NCBI GenBank assembly: GCA_016932965.1
Contig: JAFGBW010000094.1
Span: forward strand, 1-6,133
Source of the DNA: Candidatus Auribacterota bacterium
Lineage (GTDB): Bacteria; Auribacterota; JAFGBW01
Direction: 5' to 3'
Length of the DNA: 6,133 nucleotides
The notes below the pieces were generated by a model, which was not told where the DNA came from, made no database searches, and was given only the letters and a program-made list of their open reading frames with translations. Within the stretch, counting starts at the first letter, position 1. Each line of letters begins with the position of its first letter. The position numbers and the translations under genes were made by a program. Below, in pieces: positions 1-5,213 of the stretch.

Positions 1-1
1 A

Positions 2-553
2 AACAGCAGTTTTCTAAAGGAGATCGAATCTTTCTGGCGTCAGAGCCTTATTTCCGAATTGATCCGGATAAAAACGGTTGAAATCAGGGAAAAGATCAGG
101 CTTTCTGATGAAGAAATAAAAAATTTTTATCATTATCTTAAAAAAGAATACTATTTCAGATATATCCAATTATCAGACGGTCAGAGTGATTTTGTCTTTT
201 CGGAAGAAGTCAATTATGACGATTTATTAAAAGAGCATAAGGACCTGATATATTACGATTCCGGACAGAATTGGATTGATCTTCAATCCATTGATCCCCA
301 GTTCAGGAAGGAATTGATCAAAGACGACGTTCCTTTGAATAAATGGCTTTTTACAGAAGATAAGAATGGCCGGTATTTGTTCTGTTTTTACAAGGAAAGA
401 GAAAAAACGATAGCCGATTACAAGGATATGAAATCAGAAATTGAAATGCTCTTGCGGGAAGAAAAAGAACGTCAATTGATGGAAGCCTGGATGAGTTACT
501 TGCGTAACAGTGTCCATATTATCTTCAACGAGAAGCTGCTATCAAAAATATAA
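2..553 (+). CDS. SurA/PpiC-like periplasmic peptidyl-prolyl isomerase (5' truncated, degenerate parvulin domain)
   Basis: The frame is open from the window edge, so the gene begins upstream; the TTG at 59 is internal, not a start. The visible 183 residues read like the end of a SurA/EpsD-type periplasmic chaperone. A helical segment (FWRQSLISELIRIKTVEIRE...LSDEEIKNFY) is followed by a short parvulin-like unit (YYFRYIQL, then QNWIDL, DPQFRKEL, and GRYLFCFYKERE). A C-terminal helix ends in EAWMSYLRNSVHIIFNEKLL, typical of the tail that closes SurA-like proteins. Parvulins usually have a HIL motif on the first strand, a long helix, GDLGW, and a final GYHI strand. Here both histidine positions appear to be Tyr and the helix between strand 1 and the GW-like segment is shortened, so I infer a chaperone rather than an active isomerase. 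PPIases of this type (EpsD) are common in exosortase-linked polysaccharide loci, which agrees with the neighbours. The family call is by motif only. Confidence 0.68.
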   Translation, partial: NSSFLKEIESFWRQSLISELIRIKTVEIREKIRLSDEEIKNFYHYLKKEYYFRYIQLSDGQSDFVFSEEVNYDDLLKEHKDLIYYDSGQNWIDLQSIDPQFRKELIKDDVPLNKWLFTEDKNGRYLFCFYKEREKTIADYKDMKSEIEMLLREEKERQLMEAWMSYLRNSVHIIFNEKLLSKI

Positions 554-571
554 AAAAAGGTTTGATTTGAA

Positions 572-1155
572 ATGGATCATCTAAAAAAAAAACGATTCAT
601 GCATTCATTTCTTTTATAATCTATCTGGTTTTTTTTATCTTTTTTTCCGGCAATCAAACACGCTCAGAAGACCGGACGCCTCCGGCTGTTTTTAAGCAGG
701 GTAATTTTACTTTTATTATTGAACCCGGAGTCAATATTAAAAAATTCAGCAGAAGAATTTCATTGCGCAAGATCAGCACGAGGATTGAGCTTCAGCGGGA
801 TATGCTTTCACCGGATCTAAACAAATCACAGAGGGATCTGGTGTGGAAATTTTATGTCATTTACGCCCGGGATCAGGATATTTTAAACATGCATCAGGTC
901 AAACAGCAGAATCTGAATATTCATATTTATCATGATCTCAAGAAATTAAAAAAGGAATTCAAAGAGGCTAAAAGTGTTCCCGCCTTTTATTATCACAGGA
1001 AGCGGACGCTTTATCTCGATGCAAAACGATGTGATGAATATATTCTTGCCCATGAACTGGCTCATGTCATCATTTGTCATTATTTTATGATTGAGCCCCC
1101 GGCAAATATGCAGGAAATACTGGCCATCTACTGCGATTCCCATTTGAAGGATTAA
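572..1155 (+). CDS. Secreted HExxH putative zinc metallopeptidase, frameshifted at an A10 tract
   Basis: The downstream frame (open from 571 to the stop at 1153-1155) encodes HELAH at 1051-1065, in the context YILAHELAHVIICHYF, followed by QEILAIYCDSHL. This is a gluzincin-like zinc site: two His, catalytic Glu, and possibly the later Glu as third ligand. A TTG at 763 would open this frame, but it has no ribosome site and would discard an upstream secretion signal (KKKTIHAFISFIIYLVFFIF, then FSGNQT). The only good start is the ATG at 572 (AAGG at 557-560), which lies in another frame and stops at 617. One extra A in the run at 583-592 joins MDHLKKK to TIHAF and gives a 194-residue protein with a normal signal peptide and HELAH at about 161-165. 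The gene starts 18 bases after the PPIase gene, so the two probably share a transcript. The fold and substrate are unknown; a periplasmic protease is an inference. The shift may be a sequencing error, phase variation, slippage or real decay. Confidence 0.6.
583..592 (+). repeat. A10 homopolymer at the frameshift point
   Basis: Ten consecutive A follow the codons ATG GAT CAT CT. With ten A the ATG frame ends after 15 codons; with eleven A it runs into the signal peptide and the HELAH domain. Runs of nine or more A are known sites of polymerase slippage and of replication length change, and A AAA AAA also fits the slippery heptamer used for -1 ribosomal frameshifting. Confidence 0.75.
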
Positions 1156-1167
1156 CTGAAAACCTGC

Positions 1168-1725
1168 TTAAAAATAAAATTGTTCGATGGACTTTTGACA
1201 CTGGTCAATTTTTTTTGATATTTCAGGCTGACTCCTGACGTCCACGACTTTTTTCAGATCGTGGAAGGAACCGTTTAATTCATTCATTTTATGGCACAAA
1301 GATGTCAACGCCTTATCAAGACGTGAAGCTGTTTCCTGCCATTCATCGTACGATCTCAATTTGACCGGTTGTTTTAATTTACCGTTTTCAAGATTGCAGA
1401 AAATTTTTTCAAAACGGTACATCGGTCCGGAAATGCGGTGTGAATACAATAAGCCGATAATAAAACAAAAAACAAGGGTTACCGTAATGGAGATCAGCAG
1501 TCCGGAGGTCAGGGAGGAAAGAAGATATTCATTTGTAGGAAGGATCTGCAGCCGGAAATCCTTGAAAAAAATAGTGGTTCCTGATTCCGCCGTATAAAAC
1601 AAAATGGCGCCTAAAAGAAGGGTGGAAAAAAAGACCCACATGGAAAACCGCAGGATAAAGTATGACTGAAACCTTTTTTTAATAAAATACCTTCTTCTTG
1701 GAATTCTTTTTTTTTCAATCTCCAT
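1168..1725 (-). CDS. Small two-TM HAMP-domain membrane protein without output domain
   Basis: The 185-residue protein has a very basic N-terminus (EKKRIPRRRYFIKKRFQSYF). TM1 is at about residues 24-44, followed by a short periplasmic loop, then TM2 at about 74-94. A HAMP linker follows (about 96-150), starting with HRISGPMYRFEKI and containing the NGKL segment, and then a short helical tail. HAMP units normally pass a signal from a membrane sensor to a methyl-accepting, kinase or cyclase domain; none is present here, so it may be an adaptor or a stand-alone regulator. Similar short RRxYFIxKxFQ...HRIxGPxYRFE proteins are, to my knowledge, common in Desulfobacterota and are often mislabelled as chemotaxis receptors. 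I chose the ATG at 1725 because GAGGTG sits four bases before it; a TTG at 1737 overlaps that site. It converges on the metallopeptidase gene with only 12 bases between the stops and no clear terminator. A link to the polysaccharide locus is not shown. Confidence 0.8.
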   Translation of the reverse strand: MEIEKKRIPRRRYFIKKRFQSYFILRFSMWVFFSTLLLGAILFYTAESGTTIFFKDFRLQILPTNEYLLSSLTSGLLISITVTLVFCFIIGLLYSHRISGPMYRFEKIFCNLENGKLKQPVKLRSYDEWQETASRLDKALTSLCHKMNELNGSFHDLKKVVDVRSQPEISKKIDQCQKSIEQFYF

Positions 1726-1729
1726 AGGA

Positions 1730-1735
1730 CACCTC
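1730..1735 (-). promoter_or_regulatory. Ribosome binding site that sets the HAMP gene start
   Basis: GAGGTG on the minus strand ends four bases before the ATG at 1725. It supports that ATG over the TTG at 1737, which overlaps the site itself. Confidence 0.75.
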
Positions 1736-1746
1736 AACTTAATTTA

Positions 1747-1762
1747 CCCGGCACTGACCGGG
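1747..1762 (-). other. GC-rich hairpin in the leader of the HAMP gene
   Basis: CCCGG (1747-1751) and CCGGG (1758-1762) form a perfect five-pair G/C stem with a six-base loop, standing out in AT-rich DNA. It lies 11 bases upstream of the GAGGTG ribosome site on the minus strand. It could be a leader structure affecting translation, or a protein-binding inverted repeat. There is no T-tract on either side, so it is not a typical terminator. Confidence 0.4.
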
Positions 1763-1898
1763 AAATGCATGGTTATTGATTCAACAATTAAAGAACAAAC
1801 ACTTCCGTAGTATCATGACTAAAAGGGATTTCAGCCATGAGAAGAGAATAACTAACAATATTCATGATTTTTTTCTATAAAAAATTTCATTTTTCCTA

Positions 1899-1927
1899 TT
1901 GACAGTAAGCCTGTATACGGGTAAATA
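1899..1927 (+). promoter_or_regulatory. Probable sigma-70-type promoter for the PEP-CTERM/exosortase operon
   Basis: A perfect TTGACA (1899-1904) is followed after 17 bases by TAAATA (1922-1927), a weak -10. TATAAC at 1926-1931 matches the -10 consensus better, but its spacer of 21 is too long. The site lies about 70 bases before the ATG at 2000 in the divergent intergenic region and points at the PEP-CTERM gene. No sigma-54 -24/-12 element, as reported for some PEP-CTERM regulons, was seen here. Confidence 0.45.
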
Positions 1928-1999
1928 TAACAAAATTTATTATTTTCCGGCTGAAAATCATTCTATCCAAACTATTATATCTAAAGACAAAGAAAAATA

Positions 2000-2413
2000 A
2001 TGAAAAACAATCATCAATGGATTTATTTTATCCTGATAACCATCGGGTCCCTGCATTATGCCCTGGCGTGTGAAACAACCCAGCATTATTCCGGGAATAA
2101 CTCTTATAATTATTCCTATTACAAGAATAGTTACTGCAGTAACAACCATAATTACAATAAATATAGCCCGCCTTCCTATGATTACAATCCGAATAGCAGC
2201 CGGTGTCATAATGCGTGTTCAAAGCCTTCAAAGCACTTTTATAAGCCTCCTTGTTATAGGCCGCCGCACAAAAAACATTCGCATCGCAAACCGCCCCGGG
2301 ATTGTCCATGCAACACACCCGAACCAGTAAGCTCTATCCTGTTTTTACTGGGCGGATGCACGCTTGCGGTCAGATTTTGCAAAAAAAATAAAATCGATTC
2401 TTCAACCATATAA
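2000..2413 (+). CDS. PEP-CTERM sorting-signal protein, Cys/Tyr/Asn/Lys-rich (probable local exosortase substrate)
   Basis: The protein has 137 residues. An N-terminal signal peptide spans about 1-23 (MKNNHQWIYFILITIGSLHY, cleavage probably after ALA). The body (about 24-104) is low-complexity: first rich in Asn, Tyr and Ser, then in Pro, His and Lys. It has cysteines at 24, 46, 69, 73, 85, 102 and 104, plus 120 and 127 in the tail. The C-terminus is a PEP-CTERM tripartite signal: TPEP at 106-109, a hydrophobic stretch with a Gly pair (SSILFLLGGCTLAV, 111-124), then a basic end (R125, K128, K129, K131). Such signals are cut by exosortases, releasing or anchoring the protein at the surface or in the extracellular matrix. 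The exosortase gene follows directly, so this is very likely its dedicated target. ALAC does not fit a standard lipobox. The ribosome site before the ATG is weak. The function of the body is unknown; a matrix or fibre role is inference. Confidence 0.82.
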   Translation: MKNNHQWIYFILITIGSLHYALACETTQHYSGNNSYNYSYYKNSYCSNNHNYNKYSPPSYDYNPNSSRCHNACSKPSKHFYKPPCYRPPHKKHSHRKPPRDCPCNTPEPVSSILFLLGGCTLAVRFCKKNKIDSSTI

Positions 2414-2449
2414 GATTTAAATATCTTCGGGCACTGTTGGATTCATCCT

Positions 2450-3280
2450 TTGCTGAATTATATCATTTTTATATTAACTGCCCTCCTTTATATCCCTGTT
2501 TTTATCAGCCTGTATCAAATCCGCTGGGATGCTGTTGATTACGCGCATGCCTATTTCATTCTCCCGGTATCCTTAGGCATCGCTTTCATGAAGCGGGGTC
2601 AGATTAAAGAAAACCTGACAACAGAACAGGGAAAAAATATCACAGGATTGCTCCTGTTTTTATCGGGAATCATCGCCTATATTTTCAGTAACCGCATGGA
2701 TTTTCTGGTCATGGTGACTTTTTCAATCATCCCCTTATTATCAGGATTGATCCTTTTTTTATACGGGACAAAAATGTTCAGGGTGCTTTGGTTTCCCATC
2801 CTTTATCTGATTTTTCTGGTCCCGCCTCCGGCAGGAATCCTTGATCTTGTGACCATGCCGATGCGTTACGGGGTTTCTGTCGCTACACAGTATATCCTGG
2901 TACTTTTTCATTATCCGGTATCCAGGGAGGGGTTGCTATTGTCTATAGACAAGCATGATTTATTTATCGGCCAGCCCTGCAGCGGATTCAGGTCTCTCAT
3001 TACCATGATTTCCCTGGGGGCGGCTTATATCTATTCAATCCGGGGAACTCTCTTCAATAAATGCATCCTGTCTCTTTCGATTATTCCGTTCGCCCTTTTG
3101 GGAAATCTCATGAGAATCATCATCCTGGCGCTTATCACCTATTATTTCGGAGAAAAGGCCGCCATGGGATTCTTTCATGATTTCAGCGGGATGTTCATTT
3201 TTTTAATCATGATCGCAGCGCTCATAATGACTGAAATCCTTCTGGAAAAAACAGGCCGTAAATGGCGGAGAAAATCATGA
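2450..3280 (+). CDS. Exosortase (EpsH/Xrt family transpeptidase-like cysteine protease)
   Basis: The 276-residue inner-membrane protein has about eight hydrophobic segments. It carries the family signatures: DYAHAYFILPVSL near the N-terminus (residues 30-42), the catalytic cysteine in QPCSGFRS (C177), the arginine in GNLMRI (R222) and the histidine in FFHDFSG (H243). Exosortases recognise PEP-CTERM tails and cleave them at the membrane, by analogy with sortases. In many bacteria the C-terminus carries a fused EpsI domain; here it ends with the basic tail GRKWRRKS and EpsI is a separate, overlapping gene. The start is uncertain. The only usual start codon in front of the first TM is TTG at 2450, with just GGA as a weak ribosome site; the next ATG would remove the DYAHAYF motif. 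It lies 36 bases after the substrate gene and in the same frame, so translation may depend on coupling. Nearby Wza, Wzz and PPIase genes suggest the XrtA-like group, but the subtype is not certain. Confidence 0.92.
   Translation: MLNYIIFILTALLYIPVFISLYQIRWDAVDYAHAYFILPVSLGIAFMKRGQIKENLTTEQGKNITGLLLFLSGIIAYIFSNRMDFLVMVTFSIIPLLSGLILFLYGTKMFRVLWFPILYLIFLVPPPAGILDLVTMPMRYGVSVATQYILVLFHYPVSREGLLLSIDKHDLFIGQPCSGFRSLITMISLGAAYIYSIRGTLFNKCILSLSIIPFALLGNLMRIIILALITYYFGEKAAMGFFHDFSGMFIFLIMIAALIMTEILLEKTGRKWRRKS
3267..3270 (+). promoter_or_regulatory. Ribosome binding site that sets the EpsI start
   Basis: GGAG ends six bases before the ATG at 3277, which overlaps the exosortase TGA stop as ATGA. This favours 3277 over the earlier in-frame ATG at 3262. 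Confidence 0.7.
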
Positions 3281-3918
3281 AACAACCCAAACACTGGCTT
3301 GTTGTCCTCTTATTGTCAATAGCCCTGTCATATGCCTTTTTGCGCACCCCCCCTCCGAAGCAGGATTCTGAATTTATTTCCGGATTACAGATTCCCTTAA
3401 ACATAAAAACCTGGCACGGACAAAATATATCCTTATCGTCCCTGAATTTAGAGGATCAGCGGTATCAGTTCATTAACGGTTATTTTTCAGCGGCCTTTTT
3501 TGATGAAAATACCCAAAGGGAGCTGACCTTTTCCGTTATCGATTCAGATCATTTCCATCATCCCAAGGTATGCTATAAGGGTGCCGGTTATGATCTCCGG
3601 GAATTGAACTGGGAATTAGAGGTTAAAAATCATCCTCTGCCTGTGAATACGCTTTTTGCCTGGGACAAGGAAACGGGCATTCTGACGGTTTACTGGATTT
3701 GTTTTAATAAAAAAGTGGTTAAACTCGGCCGGCAGATAACAAGCCGGCTGTTTGCCTCCCTTTTGAATATAAAAAATACCAGTCTCATGGTACGTGTTGA
3801 TATGCCTGCTGCAGAAGACAACATGAATGAATCCAGAATATTGATTCAACAATTCCTGGAAGGTTTATATGAAAAAATTTCTTCCAATAACAGGGAGTAT
3901 CTTTTCGGTGAAAAATAA
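3277..3918 (+). CDS. epsI: EpsI family (DUF3485) exosortase-associated protein
   Basis: The 213-residue protein starts with a signal anchor (KHWLVVLLLSIALSYAF, about residues 6-21) and then a periplasmic domain. It carries the EpsI hallmarks: a Trp-Gly-like segment (IKTWHGQNISL), the HHPKVCYKGAGY motif (94-105, with C99) matching the family pattern H-x-P-x-x-C-Y-x-x-x-G-W/Y, and a later strand with TVYWICF (about 137-143). EpsI is found fused to, or beside, exosortases in exopolysaccharide loci; its biochemical role is not well established and is thought to assist the sorting step. The ATG at 3277 overlaps the exosortase stop, so the two are translationally coupled and probably made in a fixed ratio, replacing the fused form. 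A longer reading from 3262 would add only MAEKI. No more genes follow within about 100 bases, which hints at an operon end here. Confidence 0.87.
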   Translation: MKQPKHWLVVLLLSIALSYAFLRTPPPKQDSEFISGLQIPLNIKTWHGQNISLSSLNLEDQRYQFINGYFSAAFFDENTQRELTFSVIDSDHFHHPKVCYKGAGYDLRELNWELEVKNHPLPVNTLFAWDKETGILTVYWICFNKKVVKLGRQITSRLFASLLNIKNTSLMVRVDMPAAEDNMNESRILIQQFLEGLYEKISSNNREYLFGEK

Positions 3919-3920
3919 GA

Positions 3921-3940
3921 AAGAGTATTCAAATACTTTT
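3921..3940 (+). terminator. Weak AT-rich hairpin with T-tract after epsI
   Basis: AAGAGTAT and ATACTTTT can pair as eight base pairs (one G-T) around a TCAA loop, and the 3' arm ends in four T. It begins three bases after the epsI stop. The low G/C content makes it a poor intrinsic terminator, but its place just before a candidate promoter fits a transcript boundary. Confidence 0.28.
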
Positions 3941-3945
3941 AACCA

Positions 3946-3974
3946 TTGCCAACAGAAGATATTCGAGGTATTAA
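3946..3974 (+). promoter_or_regulatory. Candidate sigma-70-type promoter for the 4027 gene
   Basis: TTGCCA (five of six to TTGACA) at 3946-3951 is followed after 17 bases by TATTAA at 3969-3974 (four of six to TATAAT). The leader would be about 45 bases to the ATG at 4027. The surrounding DNA is very AT-rich, so chance matches are likely. Confidence 0.35.
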
Positions 3975-4026
3975 TAGTCAATTATTTAAATTTAAAAATT
4001 TCATTTTTTTTTAGAAAGGCGTCACC

Positions 4027-4533
4027 ATGACAACAAAGAAATACATAGCCGGGCTTCTAATCTGTTTTTTATCTTTTTCAGTTTTTGCCGTTAAGTCAGT
4101 AACCCCCACTGTTTCTGACAAAGACTTCGCCTTAAGACTTGCAAAGGAACTTAACATAGCAAATGAAATCAAAGGCAATTCTTATAAGGATATCGTAGCC
4201 GTATTCCCTGAGAATTTTCAGGACATCCTCAATGAATATAAGGGAGAGGAACCGGTCATCAGGAAATTAGCCGCCGAGATTTTCTCTTACTTTCTGGATC
4301 TGAAGGAAATCGATTCCCTGCAGAAGGCTGGCAATGCCGGGGATTCCCTGACCCCTGAAGAGATAGACGCCCTTTTTGCCAAATGCTCTAAAGAAGGAAA
4401 TGTCCTGACCTATATTGTTCCTCCAGGCCACTCCTTTACAAACCGGCTGGACCCGAAACTCAATGAACTTTATCAGTCCAAGGGCCAGGGCAATGGCACT
4501 TCCGGAGATGACGGTTATCCGAAACCGGAATAA
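4027..4533 (+). CDS. Secreted helical protein of unknown function
   Basis: I do not recognise this 168-residue protein. It has a clear signal peptide (MTTKKYIAGLLICFLSFSVF, cleavage probably after Ala21). The rest is soluble and mostly helical: an amphipathic helix FALRLAKELNIANEIKG (34-50), a segment NSYKDIVAVFPENFQDILNEY, and a second helix around RKLAAEIFSYFLDLKEIDSL. A turn with SLTPEEIDALFAKCSKEG (107-124) and a Gly/Ser/Asp-rich tail ending in YPKPE follow. The mature part has a single cysteine (C120), no TM segment and no PEP-CTERM tail. AGAAAGG ends seven bases before the ATG and supports the start. It stands between epsI and the Wza-type gene on the same strand, 108 bases after epsI, with a candidate promoter of its own, so it may be the first gene of the export part of the locus. 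A role in periplasmic assembly or regulation of export is only a guess from position. Confidence 0.75.
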   Translation: MTTKKYIAGLLICFLSFSVFAVKSVTPTVSDKDFALRLAKELNIANEIKGNSYKDIVAVFPENFQDILNEYKGEEPVIRKLAAEIFSYFLDLKEIDSLQKAGNAGDSLTPEEIDALFAKCSKEGNVLTYIVPPGHSFTNRLDPKLNELYQSKGQGNGTSGDDGYPKPE

Positions 4534-4577
4534 TAATAAATGGTATAGTATCAAACTCAGGAATAACTAAATATAAC

Positions 4578-4604
4578 CAGGCGTATTTTCGCTGATTATT
4601 TTTT
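4578..4604 (+). terminator. Possible weak terminator or attenuator before the Wza-type gene
   Basis: CAGGCG and CGCTG can pair with one bulged G around a TATTTT loop, followed by ATTATTTTTT. It lies between the 4027 gene and the ATG at 4611, so it could reduce read-through into the export genes. The stem is short, hence low confidence. Confidence 0.2.
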
Positions 4605-4610
4605 ACCATA

Positions 4611-5198
4611 ATGAAATACTATTTTATTAAAGATATCAGGATCCTTTTATTTCTGCTTTTTTTCCCGGGTGTTTTATTTGCGCAGGGCATTCCTCATGAT
4701 GAATCGGAGGAAAACTACCGGTTACAGCCCGGAGACGTTCTGAATATTTCCATTCTGGATGAAGTTGATTTAAGCCGTGAAGTAAAAGTATTATCCAATG
4801 GGAAAATCATTTACCCCTTACTGGGTGAAGTGGCTGTTCAGGGTAAAGACCTGATTGAGGTCACCAACACATTAAAAACATTGTTAAGTGAATATCTTAT
4901 CGAGCCTCATGTCTCGGTTTATATCAAGGAATACGCGAAAGTCTATGTGTATGGTGAAATCGTCCGTCCCGGCGCTTATGAATTGTCCGAGAATCTGACT
5001 CTTCTTCAAACGATTGCGATAGCCGGAGGATTAAAGGAAAAGGCTAATTCAAAGAAGATTAAAATCAAGCGTAAGAGAAACGGTTATTTTATTTCCATTC
5101 CGATTGATTTGAGTTTCATTACACAAAAAGAACATTCAGATGCTGATATTGCATTATGTCCGAATGATGTGATTATTATTCCTGAAAGCTTCTTATAA
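4611..5198 (+). CDS. Polysaccharide export protein, Wza/GumB/EpsE type
   Basis: The 195-residue protein has a signal peptide (hydrophobic core ILLFLLFFPGVLFA, cleavage probably after Ala24). A polysaccharide-export domain covers about residues 36-105 (YRLQPGDVLNISI, then REVKVLSNGKIIYPLLGEV and EPHVSVYI). One SLBB domain follows at about 110-156 (KVYVYGEIVRPGAYEL, TLLQTIAIAGGLKEKA). The ending CPNDVIIIPESF is typical of the family. These proteins form the periplasmic and outer-membrane part of the export channel that works with a Wzz-type partner, encoded next. At under 200 residues it is the short form seen in XrtA-linked loci, not the roughly 380-residue Wza with two SLBB domains. There is no cysteine at the cleavage site, so it is not predicted to be a lipoprotein, unlike E. 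coli Wza. No ribosome site is seen before the ATG at 4611, and the leader is T-rich. The Wzz gene begins 15 bases after its stop, so they form one operon. Confidence 0.9.
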   Translation: MKYYFIKDIRILLFLLFFPGVLFAQGIPHDESEENYRLQPGDVLNISILDEVDLSREVKVLSNGKIIYPLLGEVAVQGKDLIEVTNTLKTLLSEYLIEPHVSVYIKEYAKVYVYGEIVRPGAYELSENLTLLQTIAIAGGLKEKANSKKIKIKRKRNGYFISIPIDLSFITQKEHSDADIALCPNDVIIIPESFL

Positions 5199-5200
5199 AT

Positions 5201-5206
5201 AAAGGA
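5201..5206 (+). promoter_or_regulatory. Ribosome binding site that sets a TTG start for the Wzz-type gene
   Basis: AAAGGA ends seven bases before the TTG at 5214. No ATG or GTG occurs in frame before the first TM segment, so this strong site justifies the TTG start. Confidence 0.75.
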
Positions 5207-5213
5207 TTGTTAT

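Noticed and set aside
59-61. TTG at 59 as the start of the PPIase-like gene
   Set aside because: The same frame is open to the window edge with sequence continuous with the helical domain (FWRQSLISE), so the gene is truncated by the window.
763-765. TTG at 763 as the start of the metallopeptidase
   Set aside because: The frame is open far upstream and encodes a good signal peptide there; no ribosome site precedes 763. Starting here would leave an extracytoplasmic-type protein without export signal.
1775-1788. Imperfect palindrome ATTGATTCAACAAT as an operator upstream of the HAMP gene
   Set aside because: Two internal mismatches and only four-base outer arms in AT-rich DNA; no second copy to support a binding site.
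2130-2143. Perfect 14-base palindrome GTTACTGCAGTAAC inside the PEP-CTERM gene
   Set aside because: A palindrome of this length is expected roughly once in about 16 kb by chance, and it sits within low-complexity Tyr/Asn/Ser codons; no second copy was seen.
2028-2330. Open frames on both strands overlapping the PEP-CTERM gene
   Set aside because: They are shadows of its biased codon content; none has a ribosome site or recognisable product, whereas the 2000-2413 frame has a signal peptide and sorting tail.
2437-2453. Sigma-54-like TTGG...TTGC element before the exosortase
   Set aside because: The GG and GC are 11 bases apart, not the required 10, and the site overlaps the proposed start codon.
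4500-4530. Nested inverted repeats TTCCGG/CCGGAA and CGGTT/AACCG at the end of the 4027 gene
   Set aside because: They are inside the coding end (Gly/Asp-rich tail) and are followed by TAATAATAAA, not a T-tract, so a terminator is not supported.
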